From the NCBI RefSeq assembly GCF_001889605.1, contig NZ_CP018171.1, forward strand, positions 744,001-808,000: a stretch of 64,000 nucleotides of DNA, written 5' to 3'. A model generated the notes under the pieces. The model was not told the origin of the DNA, searched no databases, and saw only the letters and a list, made by a program, of their open reading frames with translations. This document shows, in pieces, positions 32,843 through 41,742 of the stretch; the first letter of the stretch is position 1; each line of letters begins with the position of its first letter. This DNA comes from Aquibium oceanicum. GTDB taxonomy: Bacteria > Pseudomonadota > Alphaproteobacteria > Rhizobiales > Rhizobiaceae. A program made the position numbers and the translations under genes.

Positions 32843-33064
32843 CTAATCGGCGTGCTCGCCCTCCTTGAAGGCTGCGTCGGTGATGCGCTTCAGGAGTTCG
32901 GCGTAGTGGCTGAGCGTTCCGACGTGGCCCCAGTTGATCTCGTCGGGGCTGGTGTCGAAATGGTCGTCGCTCAGCACCTTGATGCGCTCCAGCATCGTGT
33001 CGATTTCCGCCTTCTTGGCGATGAATGCGTCGAGGGCGGAAGCGGTGTTTCGGGACTTGGTCAT
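32843..33064 (-). CDS. Small phage protein of unknown function (73 aa)
   Basis: MTKSRNTASALDAFIAKKAEIDTMLERIKVLSDDHF, helical and acidic, preceded by a GGAG ribosome site. It is the first gene of the leftward operon that includes DUF3489. Function unknown. Confidence 0.68.
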   Translation of the reverse strand: MTKSRNTASALDAFIAKKAEIDTMLERIKVLSDDHFDTSPDEINWGHVGTLSHYAELLKRITDAAFKEGEHAD

Positions 33065-33168
33065 GGCGGTCTCCAGCGTTTGATGGTGACCCCATACAGG
33101 CTCTGATCGGCACCCTCATCAAGTCGATAAGTGCATCATTTCATTGCTTTTTCTGCAGTGATGGCGGG

Positions 33169-33200
33169 GCTCCCGACATGACCTGATCTTGCCCGGGAGC
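33169..33200 (+). promoter_or_regulatory. Hairpin covering the terminase ribosome site
   Basis: GCTCCCG (33169-33175) pairs with CGGGAGC (33194-33200). The right arm contains GGGAG, the only Shine-Dalgarno-like sequence before the ATG at 33212. Translation of the packaging gene may be controlled by this stem. Confidence 0.35.
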
Positions 33201-33211
33201 GGCCCCCGTTC

Positions 33212-33781
33212 ATGGCGACCAATACCCAACCGATCGCGGTCATTGCCCGGCTCCTGGACCTGACCGAAAGGCGGGTCCAGCAGCTGGCGCGCGACGGGAT
33301 CATCCCTGCGTCAGCCCGCACCGGCCCCGAGCGCGGGCGCTACGATCTCGTCGGCACGGTGCGCGGCTATGTGCGCTACCTGCGCGAGCTGGCGACGCGG
33401 TCGCAGACGGGCGCCGCCGATTTCGGTGTCGAGCGCGCCCGGCTGATCAAGGCCAAGGCCGATCTCGCCGAAATGGACGCAGCTGTCCGGCGCGGCGATC
33501 TCTTGCCGGCCGCTCAGGTCGAGGAGGCTTGGATCGCGGTGCTGGCCCGCCTGCGCGCGCGTCTGCTGGTCCTACCCGACAGGCTGGCGCCGCTCGTCCA
33601 CGAGGAGACGACCATTGCCGGCACGCGCGCGCAGATCCGCGACGCGATCACCGAAGCGCTCGCGGAACTCGCCAGCCTCCCGGCCATCGCCATTGATGCT
33701 GAAGGGGCCGGCGCGGCTGGCGCAGGCGACGCGCAAGGCGCTGACGATCCTGGCGCCGCCGCCGACCCTGACGATCAGTGA
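33212..33781 (+). CDS. Terminase small subunit (Nu1-like)
   Basis: 189 aa with an N-terminal winged helix-turn-helix as in lambda Nu1 (VIARLLDLTERRVQQLARDGIIP), a helical middle and an acidic Gly/Ala/Asp-rich tail. It binds the packaging site and recruits the large subunit. It overlaps the large-subunit gene by 86 nt. Confidence 0.85.
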   Translation: MATNTQPIAVIARLLDLTERRVQQLARDGIIPASARTGPERGRYDLVGTVRGYVRYLRELATRSQTGAADFGVERARLIKAKADLAEMDAAVRRGDLLPAAQVEEAWIAVLARLRARLLVLPDRLAPLVHEETTIAGTRAQIRDAITEALAELASLPAIAIDAEGAGAAGAGDAQGADDPGAAADPDDQ

Positions 33782-35672
33782 GTGGGCCGACGCCAGGCGC
33801 CGCCTGAGTTCCGAAGCCAGCGCCGAGCCCGGCCGCTGGCGCACCGAGCGGGCCATCTACCAGCGCGGCATCATGGACGCGATCTCCGATCCGGCGGTCG
33901 AAAGCGTCGTCGTGATGTCGTCGAGCCAGACCGGCAAGACGGAGGTGCTGCTCAACACCGTTGCATTCCACATCGACCAGGACCCGGCGCCGGTGATGGT
34001 GGTGATGCCGACGGAACGCGATGCGGAGACCTGGTCGAAGGACCGTTTCTCGCCGATGGCGCGCGATACGCCCTGTCTGCATGGGCGAATCTCGGATCCG
34101 AAGTCGCGGGACGGTTCGAACAAGATCCTGCACAAGAAGTTTCCCGGCGGGCATCTGACCATCGTCGGCGCAAATGCGCCGTCGGGCCTGGCCAGCCGGC
34201 CGATCCGCATCCTCCTGTGCGACGAGGTCGACCGCTATCCGTTCAGCGCCGGCGCCGAGGGCGATCCGGTCAATCTGGCGAAGAAGCGCACCGTCACCTT
34301 CTGGAACCGCAAGATCGTCCTGGTCTCGACGCCGACCATCCGTGGCGCGAGCCGGATCGAGACCGCCTATGCCGAAAGCGACAGGCGCCGGTTCTTCGTG
34401 CCGTGCCCGGAATGCGGCGAGCATCAGACGCTGGTCTGGGAGCAGGTTCGCTGGGACCGCGAGGCGGACGGCGCCCACCGGCCGGAGACCGCGCGATACC
34501 AATGCCGCCATTGTGGCGCGCTTTGGAGCGACGCCGAACGCTGGGCCGCCGTGCGCCGGGGCGAATGGCGGGCCGAGGCCCCGTTCGACGGCATCGCCGG
34601 CTTTCACCTGAACGAGGTCTATTCCTCCTGGGTCCGCCTGGAAGCCATGGTGCGCACATTTCTGTCGGCGAAGGATCACGGCGACGAGGCGATGAAGACC
34701 TTCGTCAACACATCGCTGGGCGAGACATGGGTCGAAACCGGCGAAGCGCCGGACTGGCAGCGGCTCTACGACCGCAGGGAGAGCTGGCCAGCCGGCACGG
34801 TGCCGATGGGCGGCTTGTTTCTCACGGCCGGCGCCGACGTCCAGAAGGACCGGATCGAGGTCGACGTCTGGGCCTGGGGGCGCGGGCTGGAGAGCTGGCT
34901 CGTCGACCACATCGTCATCGAGGGCGGTCCCGAACACGCCGCCGCATGGTCCGCGGTGGACGGTCTCTTGGGCCGCAACTGGCCGCACGCCTCTGGGGTG
35001 GCGATGGGCCTGTCGCGCCTCGCGATCGACACCGGCTTCGAGGCGCCGTCGGTCTACGGCTGGGCCCGGCGCGCCGGCTTCGCGCAGGTGGCGCCGGTCA
35101 AGGGTGTCGAGGGTTTCAATCGGGCGAGCCCGGTCTCCGGGCCGACCTATGTCGATGCGACCGCCGGCGGCAAGCGACTGCGGCGCGGCGCGCGGCTGTG
35201 GTCGGTCGCGGTCTCGACTTTCAAGGCCGAGACCTATCGCTACCTCCGACTCGGACGGCCGACCGACGAGGAGCGTGCCGGAGGCGCGCGCTTTCCCGCA
35301 GGGACCATCCACCTGCCGGCTTGGGCCGACAGCGAGTGGTGCAAGCAGTTCGTCGCCGAGCAGCTGGTGACGGTGAAGACCAGGCGCGGGTTTCAGCGGC
35401 TCGAATGGCAGAAGCTGCGCGAACGCAACGAGGCGCTGGATTGCCGGGTCTACGCACGAGCCGCCGCCTGGATCGCCGGCGCCGACCGCTGGGGCGAGGA
35501 GAAATGGCGCGATCTCGAACGCCAGGTCGGCTCGTTCGATCCGAGCAACACAGCGGCGCCAGAGACCACGGCCTGTGACCCCGGCACGCCAGAGATCGCC
35601 TCCGCGGGTCTGGTGCGACGAGCGCCTGCCCGGCGCGGCCGACGGGTGTTCACGCCAAGCTATCTGAGTTGA
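33696..35672 (+). CDS. Terminase large subunit (GpA family)
   Basis: 658 aa. The ATPase has Walker A SSSQTGKTE near residue 74 and Walker B LLCDEVDRYP near 172. A zinc ribbon (CPECG, CRHCG near 235-275) precedes the nuclease part (GADVQKDRIEVDVWAWG and following acidic motifs). This lambda GpA-type family packages DNA and cuts cos or headful ends. The ATG at 33696 is chosen as the first giving family-like sequence (MLKGPARLAQ). Confidence 0.95.
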   Translation: MLKGPARLAQATRKALTILAPPPTLTISEWADARRRLSSEASAEPGRWRTERAIYQRGIMDAISDPAVESVVVMSSSQTGKTEVLLNTVAFHIDQDPAPVMVVMPTERDAETWSKDRFSPMARDTPCLHGRISDPKSRDGSNKILHKKFPGGHLTIVGANAPSGLASRPIRILLCDEVDRYPFSAGAEGDPVNLAKKRTVTFWNRKIVLVSTPTIRGASRIETAYAESDRRRFFVPCPECGEHQTLVWEQVRWDREADGAHRPETARYQCRHCGALWSDAERWAAVRRGEWRAEAPFDGIAGFHLNEVYSSWVRLEAMVRTFLSAKDHGDEAMKTFVNTSLGETWVETGEAPDWQRLYDRRESWPAGTVPMGGLFLTAGADVQKDRIEVDVWAWGRGLESWLVDHIVIEGGPEHAAAWSAVDGLLGRNWPHASGVAMGLSRLAIDTGFEAPSVYGWARRAGFAQVAPVKGVEGFNRASPVSGPTYVDATAGGKRLRRGARLWSVAVSTFKAETYRYLRLGRPTDEERAGGARFPAGTIHLPAWADSEWCKQFVAEQLVTVKTRRGFQRLEWQKLRERNEALDCRVYARAAAWIAGADRWGEEKWRDLERQVGSFDPSNTAAPETTACDPGTPEIASAGLVRRAPARRGRRVFTPSYLS

Positions 35673-35682
35673 GACCAAGACC

Positions 35683-35895
35683 ATGACGCTTGAGGACATG
35701 ATCGCGCGCCGCGATGCGCTGCTCGCCGCCCGATGGCGCGGCGTGCGCACCGTCGAGGTCGAGGGGCGCCGCATCACCTATGCGAGCGATGCCGAAATGG
35801 CGGCCGCCCTCGGCGACCTCGAACGGCGGATCGCCGAGGAGCAAACCGGCGCGCGCCGTCGCATCGTTCGCACGACGGCAAGCAAGGGGCTCTGA
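35683..35895 (+). CDS. gpW-like head-tail joining protein
   Basis: 70 aa (MTLEDMIARRDALLAARWRGVRTVEVEGRRITYASDAEMAAALGDLERRI). Size, sequence pattern and position between terminase and portal match lambda gpW. Confidence 0.85.
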   Translation: MTLEDMIARRDALLAARWRGVRTVEVEGRRITYASDAEMAAALGDLERRIAEEQTGARRRIVRTTASKGL

Positions 35896-35898
35896 CCC

Positions 35899-37377
35899 GT
35901 GCTGGAATCGATCACACGGTGGCGCCGCCGCATCGGCGCTCTGGTGGGCGGCTTTGAAGCGGGACAGGGAAGCCGAAGGCTGCGGCACTTCCAGCCGAGC
36001 CGTGCGCATCTCAACACGCTGATCGCGGCCGCCGGCGCCGACATCACCGCGCGTGCCCGCTGGCTCGTGCGCAACAACGGCTATGCGGCGAACGCCATCG
36101 AGAGCTGGGCCGGCAATGTGGTGGGCGACGGCATCAAGCCGTCGTCCCTGATCGCCGATGCCGATCTCAAGGCGCGCGTGCAGCGCCTCTGGCTCGACTG
36201 GACCGACGACAGCGACGCCGAAGGCTTTACCGATTTCTATGGTCAGCAGCGGCGCGCCGCGCGCGAGGTGTTCATCGCCGGCGAGGTGTTCTTCCGCTTC
36301 CGTCCGCGCCGGCCCGAGGACGGGCTCATGGTGCCGCTGCAGCTGCAGATGATCCCCTCCGAGATGCTGCCGCTCTCGCGCAATGAGCAGGTGGCGGGCG
36401 GCAATGTCATTCGCCAGGGCATCGAATTCGACCGTATCGGCAGGCGTGTGGCCTACCACTTCCTGCGCCGGCATCCGGGCGACGTGACCGATCCGGGCCT
36501 CTCCGGCGAGACGGTGCGGGTGCCGGCGTCCGAGGTCATCCACGTGATCGATCCGGTGGATGCGGGGCAGTTGCGCGGTATCTCGCGCTTCGCGCCGGGT
36601 ATCGTGAAGCTGTTCCTGCTCGACCAGTACGACGATGCCGAGCTCGACCGGAAGAAGGTCGCGGCGATGCATGCGCTGTTCATCACCACACCGGCGCCGG
36701 CGGAGCCCTTCGACGTCGCGGAGAGCGACGAAGGCGGCGAAAGAACGATGGACCTGCAGCCCGGCCAGATCGTCATGCTGGAGCCGGGCGAGGAAGTGCA
36801 GACCTCTGCGCCTGCCGATGTCGGCCAGACCTACGAACCGTTCCAGTACCGCACGCTGCTGCAGGTCTCGGCGGCGCTCGGCATTCCGTATGCGTATCTG
36901 TCGAACGACATGCTGAAGGCGAACTACTCGAACTCGCGGCTCGCGCTCCTCGAGTTTCGCCGCCGCATCGAGGCGTATCAGCACTCGGTCATGGTCTGGC
37001 AGATCTGTCGACGGGTCTGGGCGCGCTGGCTCGATACGGCGGTCGTGTCAGGCGCGCTCGACTTGCCTGATTACGAACAGCAGCGGCGCACCTGGCTCGG
37101 TTGTTCCTGGCTGCCGCCCAAATGGGACTGGGTCGATCCGCTGAAGGACGCCCGCGCCGAGATCGAACAGATCGAGGCGGGGCTGAAGAGCCGGACGCAG
37201 GCGCTCGCCGAGCGCGGCTATGACGCCGATCAGGTCGATGCCGAGATTGCTGCGGACCGTGCGCGAGAGCGTCAGCTTGGCCTCTCCTTCGGCAGCGCCT
37301 CATCCGACCCGAGGCTGCTGACCGATGCTCAAGAGGCAGCGCCAGCCGACAACCAGGCGAACGTCGCCGCCGACTGA
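35899..37377 (+). CDS. Portal protein (lambda gpB family)
   Basis: 492 aa, GTG start at 35899. Family motifs: LNTLIAAAGADITARARWLVRNNGYAANAIESW, LQMIPSEMLP, EVIHVIDPVDAGQLRGISRFAPGI and IPYAYLSNDMLKANYSNSRLALLEFRR. It forms the dodecameric DNA gate at one vertex of the capsid. Confidence 0.96.
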   Translation: MLESITRWRRRIGALVGGFEAGQGSRRLRHFQPSRAHLNTLIAAAGADITARARWLVRNNGYAANAIESWAGNVVGDGIKPSSLIADADLKARVQRLWLDWTDDSDAEGFTDFYGQQRRAAREVFIAGEVFFRFRPRRPEDGLMVPLQLQMIPSEMLPLSRNEQVAGGNVIRQGIEFDRIGRRVAYHFLRRHPGDVTDPGLSGETVRVPASEVIHVIDPVDAGQLRGISRFAPGIVKLFLLDQYDDAELDRKKVAAMHALFITTPAPAEPFDVAESDEGGERTMDLQPGQIVMLEPGEEVQTSAPADVGQTYEPFQYRTLLQVSAALGIPYAYLSNDMLKANYSNSRLALLEFRRRIEAYQHSVMVWQICRRVWARWLDTAVVSGALDLPDYEQQRRTWLGCSWLPPKWDWVDPLKDARAEIEQIEAGLKSRTQALAERGYDADQVDAEIAADRARERQLGLSFGSASSDPRLLTDAQEAAPADNQANVAAD

Positions 37378-37384
37378 GGTTTCC

Positions 37385-38701
37385 ATGACGCGATTGAATC
37401 CGCTGCTCACCCGGCTCGGCGGCCGGCCCTTGGCGATCGCCCCGCGAGCGCTCGACGGCCTGCTCGCCGCCGGCCCAATGCTCGATACACGCCAGGCCAT
37501 GCTTCCGGCCCGCGATGCGCCGCCGGTGGCGAGCCATTCCGTTACCGGTCCCGGCATCGCCGTGGTGCCGATCCTCGGACCGTTGGTGACGCGTGGCGAC
37601 TGGCTCACCAGTCTTCTGGGCGCCAGCGACTATGGCGAGATCGCCTCCGCCGTGGAAGCCGCGCTGGCCGATCCTTCTGTGCGGGCCGTGTTGTTGGAGA
37701 TCGACTCGCCGGGCGGCGAGGTCGGCGGTCTCTTCGACCTGGTCGATCGCCTCGTGTCGTTGCGCGAAGCCGCGCAGAAGCCGCTCTGGGCCGTCGCGAG
37801 CGAAAGCGCGCTGTCGGCTGCCTTTGCCATCGCCAGCGTGGCGGACCGCCTTTACGTCACCCGGACGGCGGAGGTCGGATCCATCGGCGTCGTCGCCATC
37901 CATGTCGACGAGAGCGTCGCCGACGTCATGGCCGGCCTCAAATGGACGCTCGTTCACGCGGGCGACCGCAAGATCGACGGCAATGCCCACGAGCCGCTCT
38001 CGGCTACGGCGTTTTCGGCGATCCAGGCGGATGTCGACGCGCTCCATACCGACCTCGTCACCCTGGTGGCGCGCAATCGGAACATGAGTCCCGACGCCGT
38101 GCGTGCCACCGAAGCCGCGATCTATCGGGGTCAGCGCGGCATAGACGCCGGCCTGGCCGACAAGCTCGGCACTGTCGATCTCGCTCTTGCGGATTTCGCC
38201 CGGGCGCTGGACCCGCCACGCCTCATTACGGGCGCATCGCAACGCGCCCGCGCTCATCAACCCTCAAGGAGAAAGACCGCAATGAAAGTAGAACCCGACC
38301 TCAACCCGGCTGCCGAAGACGCGGCTGTCGAGGAGACGAACGCGTCCGATCCGGAAACTCTCGGAACGCCGCAACCAGCGGCGCCCGCCGCGCCGCCGGA
38401 GGCAACGGAGGCGCAGACGGATCAAACGGCCGAGCGGCTGCGCGCCGAATATGCGGAGATCGCCGCCATCGCCGCCCAAGGCGCCCGGCTGGGGGTCGCC
38501 ATCGACGCCGCCGACGCCATGGCGAAAGGGGTGGCGCCGCACGCGCTGCGAAGCTCCATCCTCGATGCCCTCGCGGCACGCGCCGAGGCCAGCACCGTCG
38601 TTGCCGTAGCGCCGTCACCGGCCGGCTCGCCGGCCTCGAACGGCGGCGAAAGCCCCATCGTGCGTCGTGCGCGTGAGCGCGCCTCGGCCAACCGCAGCTG
38701 A
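37385..38701 (+). CDS. S49-family prohead protease with C-terminal scaffold region
   Basis: 438 aa. Residues about 55-270 form a ClpP/SppA-like serine protease (LLEIDSPGGEVGG; catalytic Ser near residue 143 in ESALSAAFAIA; EVGSIGVVAIHVDES). After a linker, the C-terminal approximately 139 residues are helical, acidic and Ala-rich like scaffold. This mirrors lambda gpC/Nu3. A strong internal start lies at 38282. Confidence 0.93.
   Translation: MTRLNPLLTRLGGRPLAIAPRALDGLLAAGPMLDTRQAMLPARDAPPVASHSVTGPGIAVVPILGPLVTRGDWLTSLLGASDYGEIASAVEAALADPSVRAVLLEIDSPGGEVGGLFDLVDRLVSLREAAQKPLWAVASESALSAAFAIASVADRLYVTRTAEVGSIGVVAIHVDESVADVMAGLKWTLVHAGDRKIDGNAHEPLSATAFSAIQADVDALHTDLVTLVARNRNMSPDAVRATEAAIYRGQRGIDAGLADKLGTVDLALADFARALDPPRLITGASQRARAHQPSRRKTAMKVEPDLNPAAEDAAVEETNASDPETLGTPQPAAPAAPPEATEAQTDQTAERLRAEYAEIAAIAAQGARLGVAIDAADAMAKGVAPHALRSSILDALAARAEASTVVAVAPSPAGSPASNGGESPIVRRARERASANRS
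38282..38701 (+). CDS. Nested scaffold protein (internal start, lambda Nu3-like)
   Basis: In-frame ATG at codon 300 of the protease gene, preceded by AAGGAG (38266-38271) at a 10-nt spacing. The 139-aa product (MKVEPDLNPAAEDAAVEE...) equals the scaffold domain. Independent synthesis of scaffold from inside the protease gene is the lambda C/Nu3 arrangement. Confidence 0.68.
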   Translation: MKVEPDLNPAAEDAAVEETNASDPETLGTPQPAAPAAPPEATEAQTDQTAERLRAEYAEIAAIAAQGARLGVAIDAADAMAKGVAPHALRSSILDALAARAEASTVVAVAPSPAGSPASNGGESPIVRRARERASANRS

Positions 38702-38718
38702 CGACAAGGAGGATCATC

Positions 38719-39108
38719 ATGACCGTTCTCACCATGTCGCCGACCCTCGGCGACCTGCTCAAATACGAGCTCAATGCGAGCTACTGCCGCGAGGCTGTGA
38801 CCCTCAAGGCTGGCACGAACTACGCGCTCGGATCCGTGCTCGGCCGGATCACCGCGTCGGAGAAATACCGCCTGTCGCCGGACGCCGAGGTCGTCGGAGA
38901 TGAGGGTGCAGAGGTCGCAACGGCCGTCCTGATCGAGGCGGTCGACGCGACGGCCGGCGACAGGACCGGCCTCGTGGTTGCCCGCGGCCCGGCGATCGTC
39001 TCCAAGGCGGCGCTCGCCTTCGACGCCTCCGTCGATGATGCGGCGAAGACGGCCGTCAAGCACGCCGAGCTGAGCTCTGCCGGCATCGTGCCACGCGACA
39101 CCGCCTGA
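38719..39108 (+). CDS. Head decoration protein (lambda gpD-like)
   Basis: 129 aa (LKYELNASYCREAVTLKAGTNYALGSVLGRIT...). The family and position between protease and major capsid match the capsid-stabilising HDPD proteins. AAGGAGG ribosome site upstream. Confidence 0.92.
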   Translation: MTVLTMSPTLGDLLKYELNASYCREAVTLKAGTNYALGSVLGRITASEKYRLSPDAEVVGDEGAEVATAVLIEAVDATAGDRTGLVVARGPAIVSKAALAFDASVDDAAKTAVKHAELSSAGIVPRDTA

Positions 39109-39141
39109 TCCACGCTCGTCAGACCCAACCCGTCACCGGCT

Positions 39142-39169
39142 CCGAGGCGTCCGCCTTCGGGGCCTTTTT
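39142..39169 (+). terminator. Intrinsic terminator between decoration and capsid genes
   Basis: CCGAGGCG-TC-CGCCTTCGG stem (one bulge) followed by GGCC and five T residues. It may set the relative amounts of decoration and major capsid mRNA. Confidence 0.65.
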
Positions 39170-39202
39170 CATGCCCGTTCCATCCCAAGGAGACTCGACA
39201 TC

Positions 39203-40225
39203 ATGGTCGCCATGATCAATCCGTTCGACGCGGGCGGCTACTCGCTCGCCGAGATGACCCAGGCCATCAACATCCTGCCCAACGTCTACACCCGGCTCGG
39301 GCAGATGGGCCTGTTCCGCTTCGAGGGTGTCACCCAGCGCTCCGTCGTCATCGAGCAGGCGGAGGGCGTGCTCAACCTCCTGCCCACCGTGCCGCTCGGC
39401 GGTCCCGCCACCGTCGCCAATCGCGACACGCGCTCCATGCGCTCCTTCACGGTGCCGTGGATTCCCCACGACGACGTGATCACGCCCCAGGACATCCAGG
39501 GCGTGCGCGGCTTCGGTGTCGCCGACGCCGCCGACCCGCTGGCCACCGTCATGGAGCGCAAGCTCACCCGCATGCGGGTCAAGCACGCCCAGACGCGCGA
39601 GTACATGGAGGTCAATGCGCTGCGCGGCATCGTCAAGGATGGCGCCGGCACCACGCTCTACAACTACTTCACCGAGTTCGGGCTGGCGCAGCTCGAAACC
39701 GACTTCGTGCTCGGCACCGCCGGCACGCAGGTCCAGGGCAAGGTGCGCGACGTGCTCCGCAAGGTCGAGACCGAGCTCAAGGGCGAGACCATGACCGGCG
39801 TGCTGGCGATGGTGAGCCCTGAGTTCTTCGACAAGCTGATCGGCCACGCCAAGGTCGAGGAGGCCTACAAGTACTATTCCTCGACCGGGGCGCAGCCGCT
39901 GCGCGAGGACACCCGCCGCCGCTTTCCCTTCGCCGGCATCCTGTTCGAGGAGTACAACGCCACCGTCACGCTCTCGACCGGCGCGACGGAAACCCTGATC
40001 CCATCCGGCGAAGGCATCGCCTTCCCGCTCGGCACGCTCGACACCTTCGTCACCCACGGCGCGCCGGCTAACCTGATCGAGACGGTCAACACAGTGGGCC
40101 TGCCGATCTACGCGCGGCAGATCGCCCGACCCGACGGCAGCGCCATCGAGGTCAAGACCGAGGCATCGATCCTGCCGATCAACAAGCGGCCGCGTCTCGC
40201 CGTGCGCATCTTCTCCAGCAACTGA
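39203..40225 (+). CDS. Major capsid protein (lambda gpE family)
   Basis: 340 aa (NPFDAGGYSLAEMTQAINILPNVYTRLGQMGLF...; FPFAGILFEEYNA; FPLGTLDTFVTHGAPANLIETVNTVGLPIYAR). The motifs are those of the phage major capsid protein E family (HK97 fold). AAGGAG ribosome site upstream. Confidence 0.96.
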   Translation: MVAMINPFDAGGYSLAEMTQAINILPNVYTRLGQMGLFRFEGVTQRSVVIEQAEGVLNLLPTVPLGGPATVANRDTRSMRSFTVPWIPHDDVITPQDIQGVRGFGVADAADPLATVMERKLTRMRVKHAQTREYMEVNALRGIVKDGAGTTLYNYFTEFGLAQLETDFVLGTAGTQVQGKVRDVLRKVETELKGETMTGVLAMVSPEFFDKLIGHAKVEEAYKYYSSTGAQPLREDTRRRFPFAGILFEEYNATVTLSTGATETLIPSGEGIAFPLGTLDTFVTHGAPANLIETVNTVGLPIYARQIARPDGSAIEVKTEASILPINKRPRLAVRIFSSN

Positions 40226-40227
40226 GC

Positions 40228-40542
40228 ATGAGCATCTTCGCAGAGGCGATCGACGACCTCTTCGCCGATCCCAATCTCGCGCGGGATGCCATCTGGCGGG
40301 CAGGCGGCACGGGCGCGCCGGTGACCGTCCGGATTGTCTTGCGACAGCCGGATCGTGTCGAGAGCTTCGGCGAGACGCGCATCTGGAGCGAAAGCGTCAT
40401 TGGTGATGTACGAACGCGCGACGCCCCGAACCTGGCGGAAGCCGATGCCTTCGAAATCGACGGCGCGAACTACGTCGTCCAGAGAGAGCCCGTGCGCGAC
40501 AGCGAACGCCTTGTCTGGAGCGTGGAGCTGAGACCGGTATGA
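40228..40542 (+). CDS. Head-tail joining protein
   Basis: 104 aa (MSIFAEAIDDLFADPNLARDAIWRAGG...; AFEIDGANYVVQREPVRD). The pattern is that of head-tail connector/stopper proteins placed right after the capsid gene. Overlaps the next gene by 4 nt. Confidence 0.82.
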   Translation: MSIFAEAIDDLFADPNLARDAIWRAGGTGAPVTVRIVLRQPDRVESFGETRIWSESVIGDVRTRDAPNLAEADAFEIDGANYVVQREPVRDSERLVWSVELRPV

Positions 40543-41186
40543 GGCTGTCCGCGACCATCATCGGTGACCTTGGTCGCATCATGGCCGAGGAGGTCAAGGC
40601 GGCCGAAGAGGCTGTCACGGCCGGTGTCGGTGAGGCGGCGGAGGGACTCAAGACCGAGCTCAGGACGCAGATCACCAATGCGGGGCTCGGCCCTCGGCTG
40701 GCCCGTACCTGGCGGTCCGAGACCTTCCCCAAGGGCCAGAACAGCATCCGGGCGGCGGGGCTCGTCTGGTCGAAGGCGCCCGGCATCATTCGCATTTACG
40801 AAGACGGCGCGACCATCCGGTCGACCAAGGGTTTCTTCCTGGCCATTCCGACCGCTGCTGCCGGACGCTTCGGCGACGGTGGCCGCAAGATTACGCCCGG
40901 CGGATGGGAACGGCGTACCGGGCAGCGGCTGCGCTTCGTCTACCGGCGCAACGCTGCGTCTCTGCTCGTCGCCGACAACATGCGGGTGCGAACAGGCAAG
41001 CGGGGCGGATACGCCAGAGCCAGTGCCGCCGCTGTGCGGAGCGGGCGCGGCTTGGTGACCGTGCCGATCTTCATTCTGGTGCCGCAGGTGACATTCAGGA
41101 AGCGGCTCGATGTCGCCTCCGCCGCGAACAGTTGGCAGGAGCGGCTGCCCGGCTTGGTCGTCCGCAACTGGGTCGACGGGCGGTAG
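40539..41186 (+). CDS. DUF6441 tail-connector protein
   Basis: 215 aa (MRLSATIIGDLGRIMAEEVKAAEEAVTAGVGEAAEGLKTELR; LARTWRSETFP; IPTAAAGRFGDGG). Matches DUF6441, which occupies the HK97-gp10-like neck position in such phages. Confidence 0.84.
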   Translation: MRLSATIIGDLGRIMAEEVKAAEEAVTAGVGEAAEGLKTELRTQITNAGLGPRLARTWRSETFPKGQNSIRAAGLVWSKAPGIIRIYEDGATIRSTKGFFLAIPTAAAGRFGDGGRKITPGGWERRTGQRLRFVYRRNAASLLVADNMRVRTGKRGGYARASAAAVRSGRGLVTVPIFILVPQVTFRKRLDVASAANSWQERLPGLVVRNWVDGR

Positions 41187-41280
41187 CCCCGTCTTCGCCT
41201 TCTTCGCATCCCGGTGCATGTGCGCGCCGCATTCTGTGCGGCGAAATCACCTGCATTACCCGCAAGCCTGAGGAGAACCA

Positions 41281-41715
41281 GTGTCCAGCCGCCGTGAAGC
41301 CATCCTCGGAGCCCTCTTCCAGACGCTCGACAACACGTTGGACGCGAACGTGCGTCGCAATGAAGTGCTGCCCGAGAAGGTGCCGGCATCCGGTCTCGTC
41401 ATCCTGCGCGACGGCGATCCGGGCGAGCCAGACGTGACGCTCAATCCGCGCACGGAGTTCTATGCGCACCGGGTCGAGATCGAGGTCTATGCGCCCCGCG
41501 ATCCGACGGGCGGAGGCGAAGCGGCGCTCGACACGCTGCTCGGATCCATCGGAATGGCGCTCAGAATCGATCCCTCTCTCGGCGGAGTCGCCGAGAATCT
41601 GACGCCTTCGGCGCCCGAAACCGGGGCGCTGGGAATCGAGGGCGCGGCCCCGGTCCTGACCGCCCGCCTCACCATCACGATCGAATACCTGGTGAGCGAT
41701 CCGCTCACCTCATGA
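41281..41715 (+). CDS. Tail terminator/completion-type protein
   Basis: 144 aa, GTG start preceded by GAGGAG. YAHRVEIEVYAPRD and the repeated beta pattern ending TARLTITIEYLVSDPLT fit phage tail-completion proteins (sometimes mis-annotated as acyl-CoA transferase). Confidence 0.75.
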   Translation: MSSRREAILGALFQTLDNTLDANVRRNEVLPEKVPASGLVILRDGDPGEPDVTLNPRTEFYAHRVEIEVYAPRDPTGGGEAALDTLLGSIGMALRIDPSLGGVAENLTPSAPETGALGIEGAAPVLTARLTITIEYLVSDPLTS

Positions 41716-41742
41716 TCAACACCGCTACCTAAGGAGTCCGAT

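Noticed and set aside
33648..35777. 709-codon open frame antisense to the terminase large subunit
   Set aside because: The plus strand carries clear terminase motifs; long antisense frames are expected in GC-rich coding DNA. The translation has no domain and is Arg/Ala/Gly-rich.
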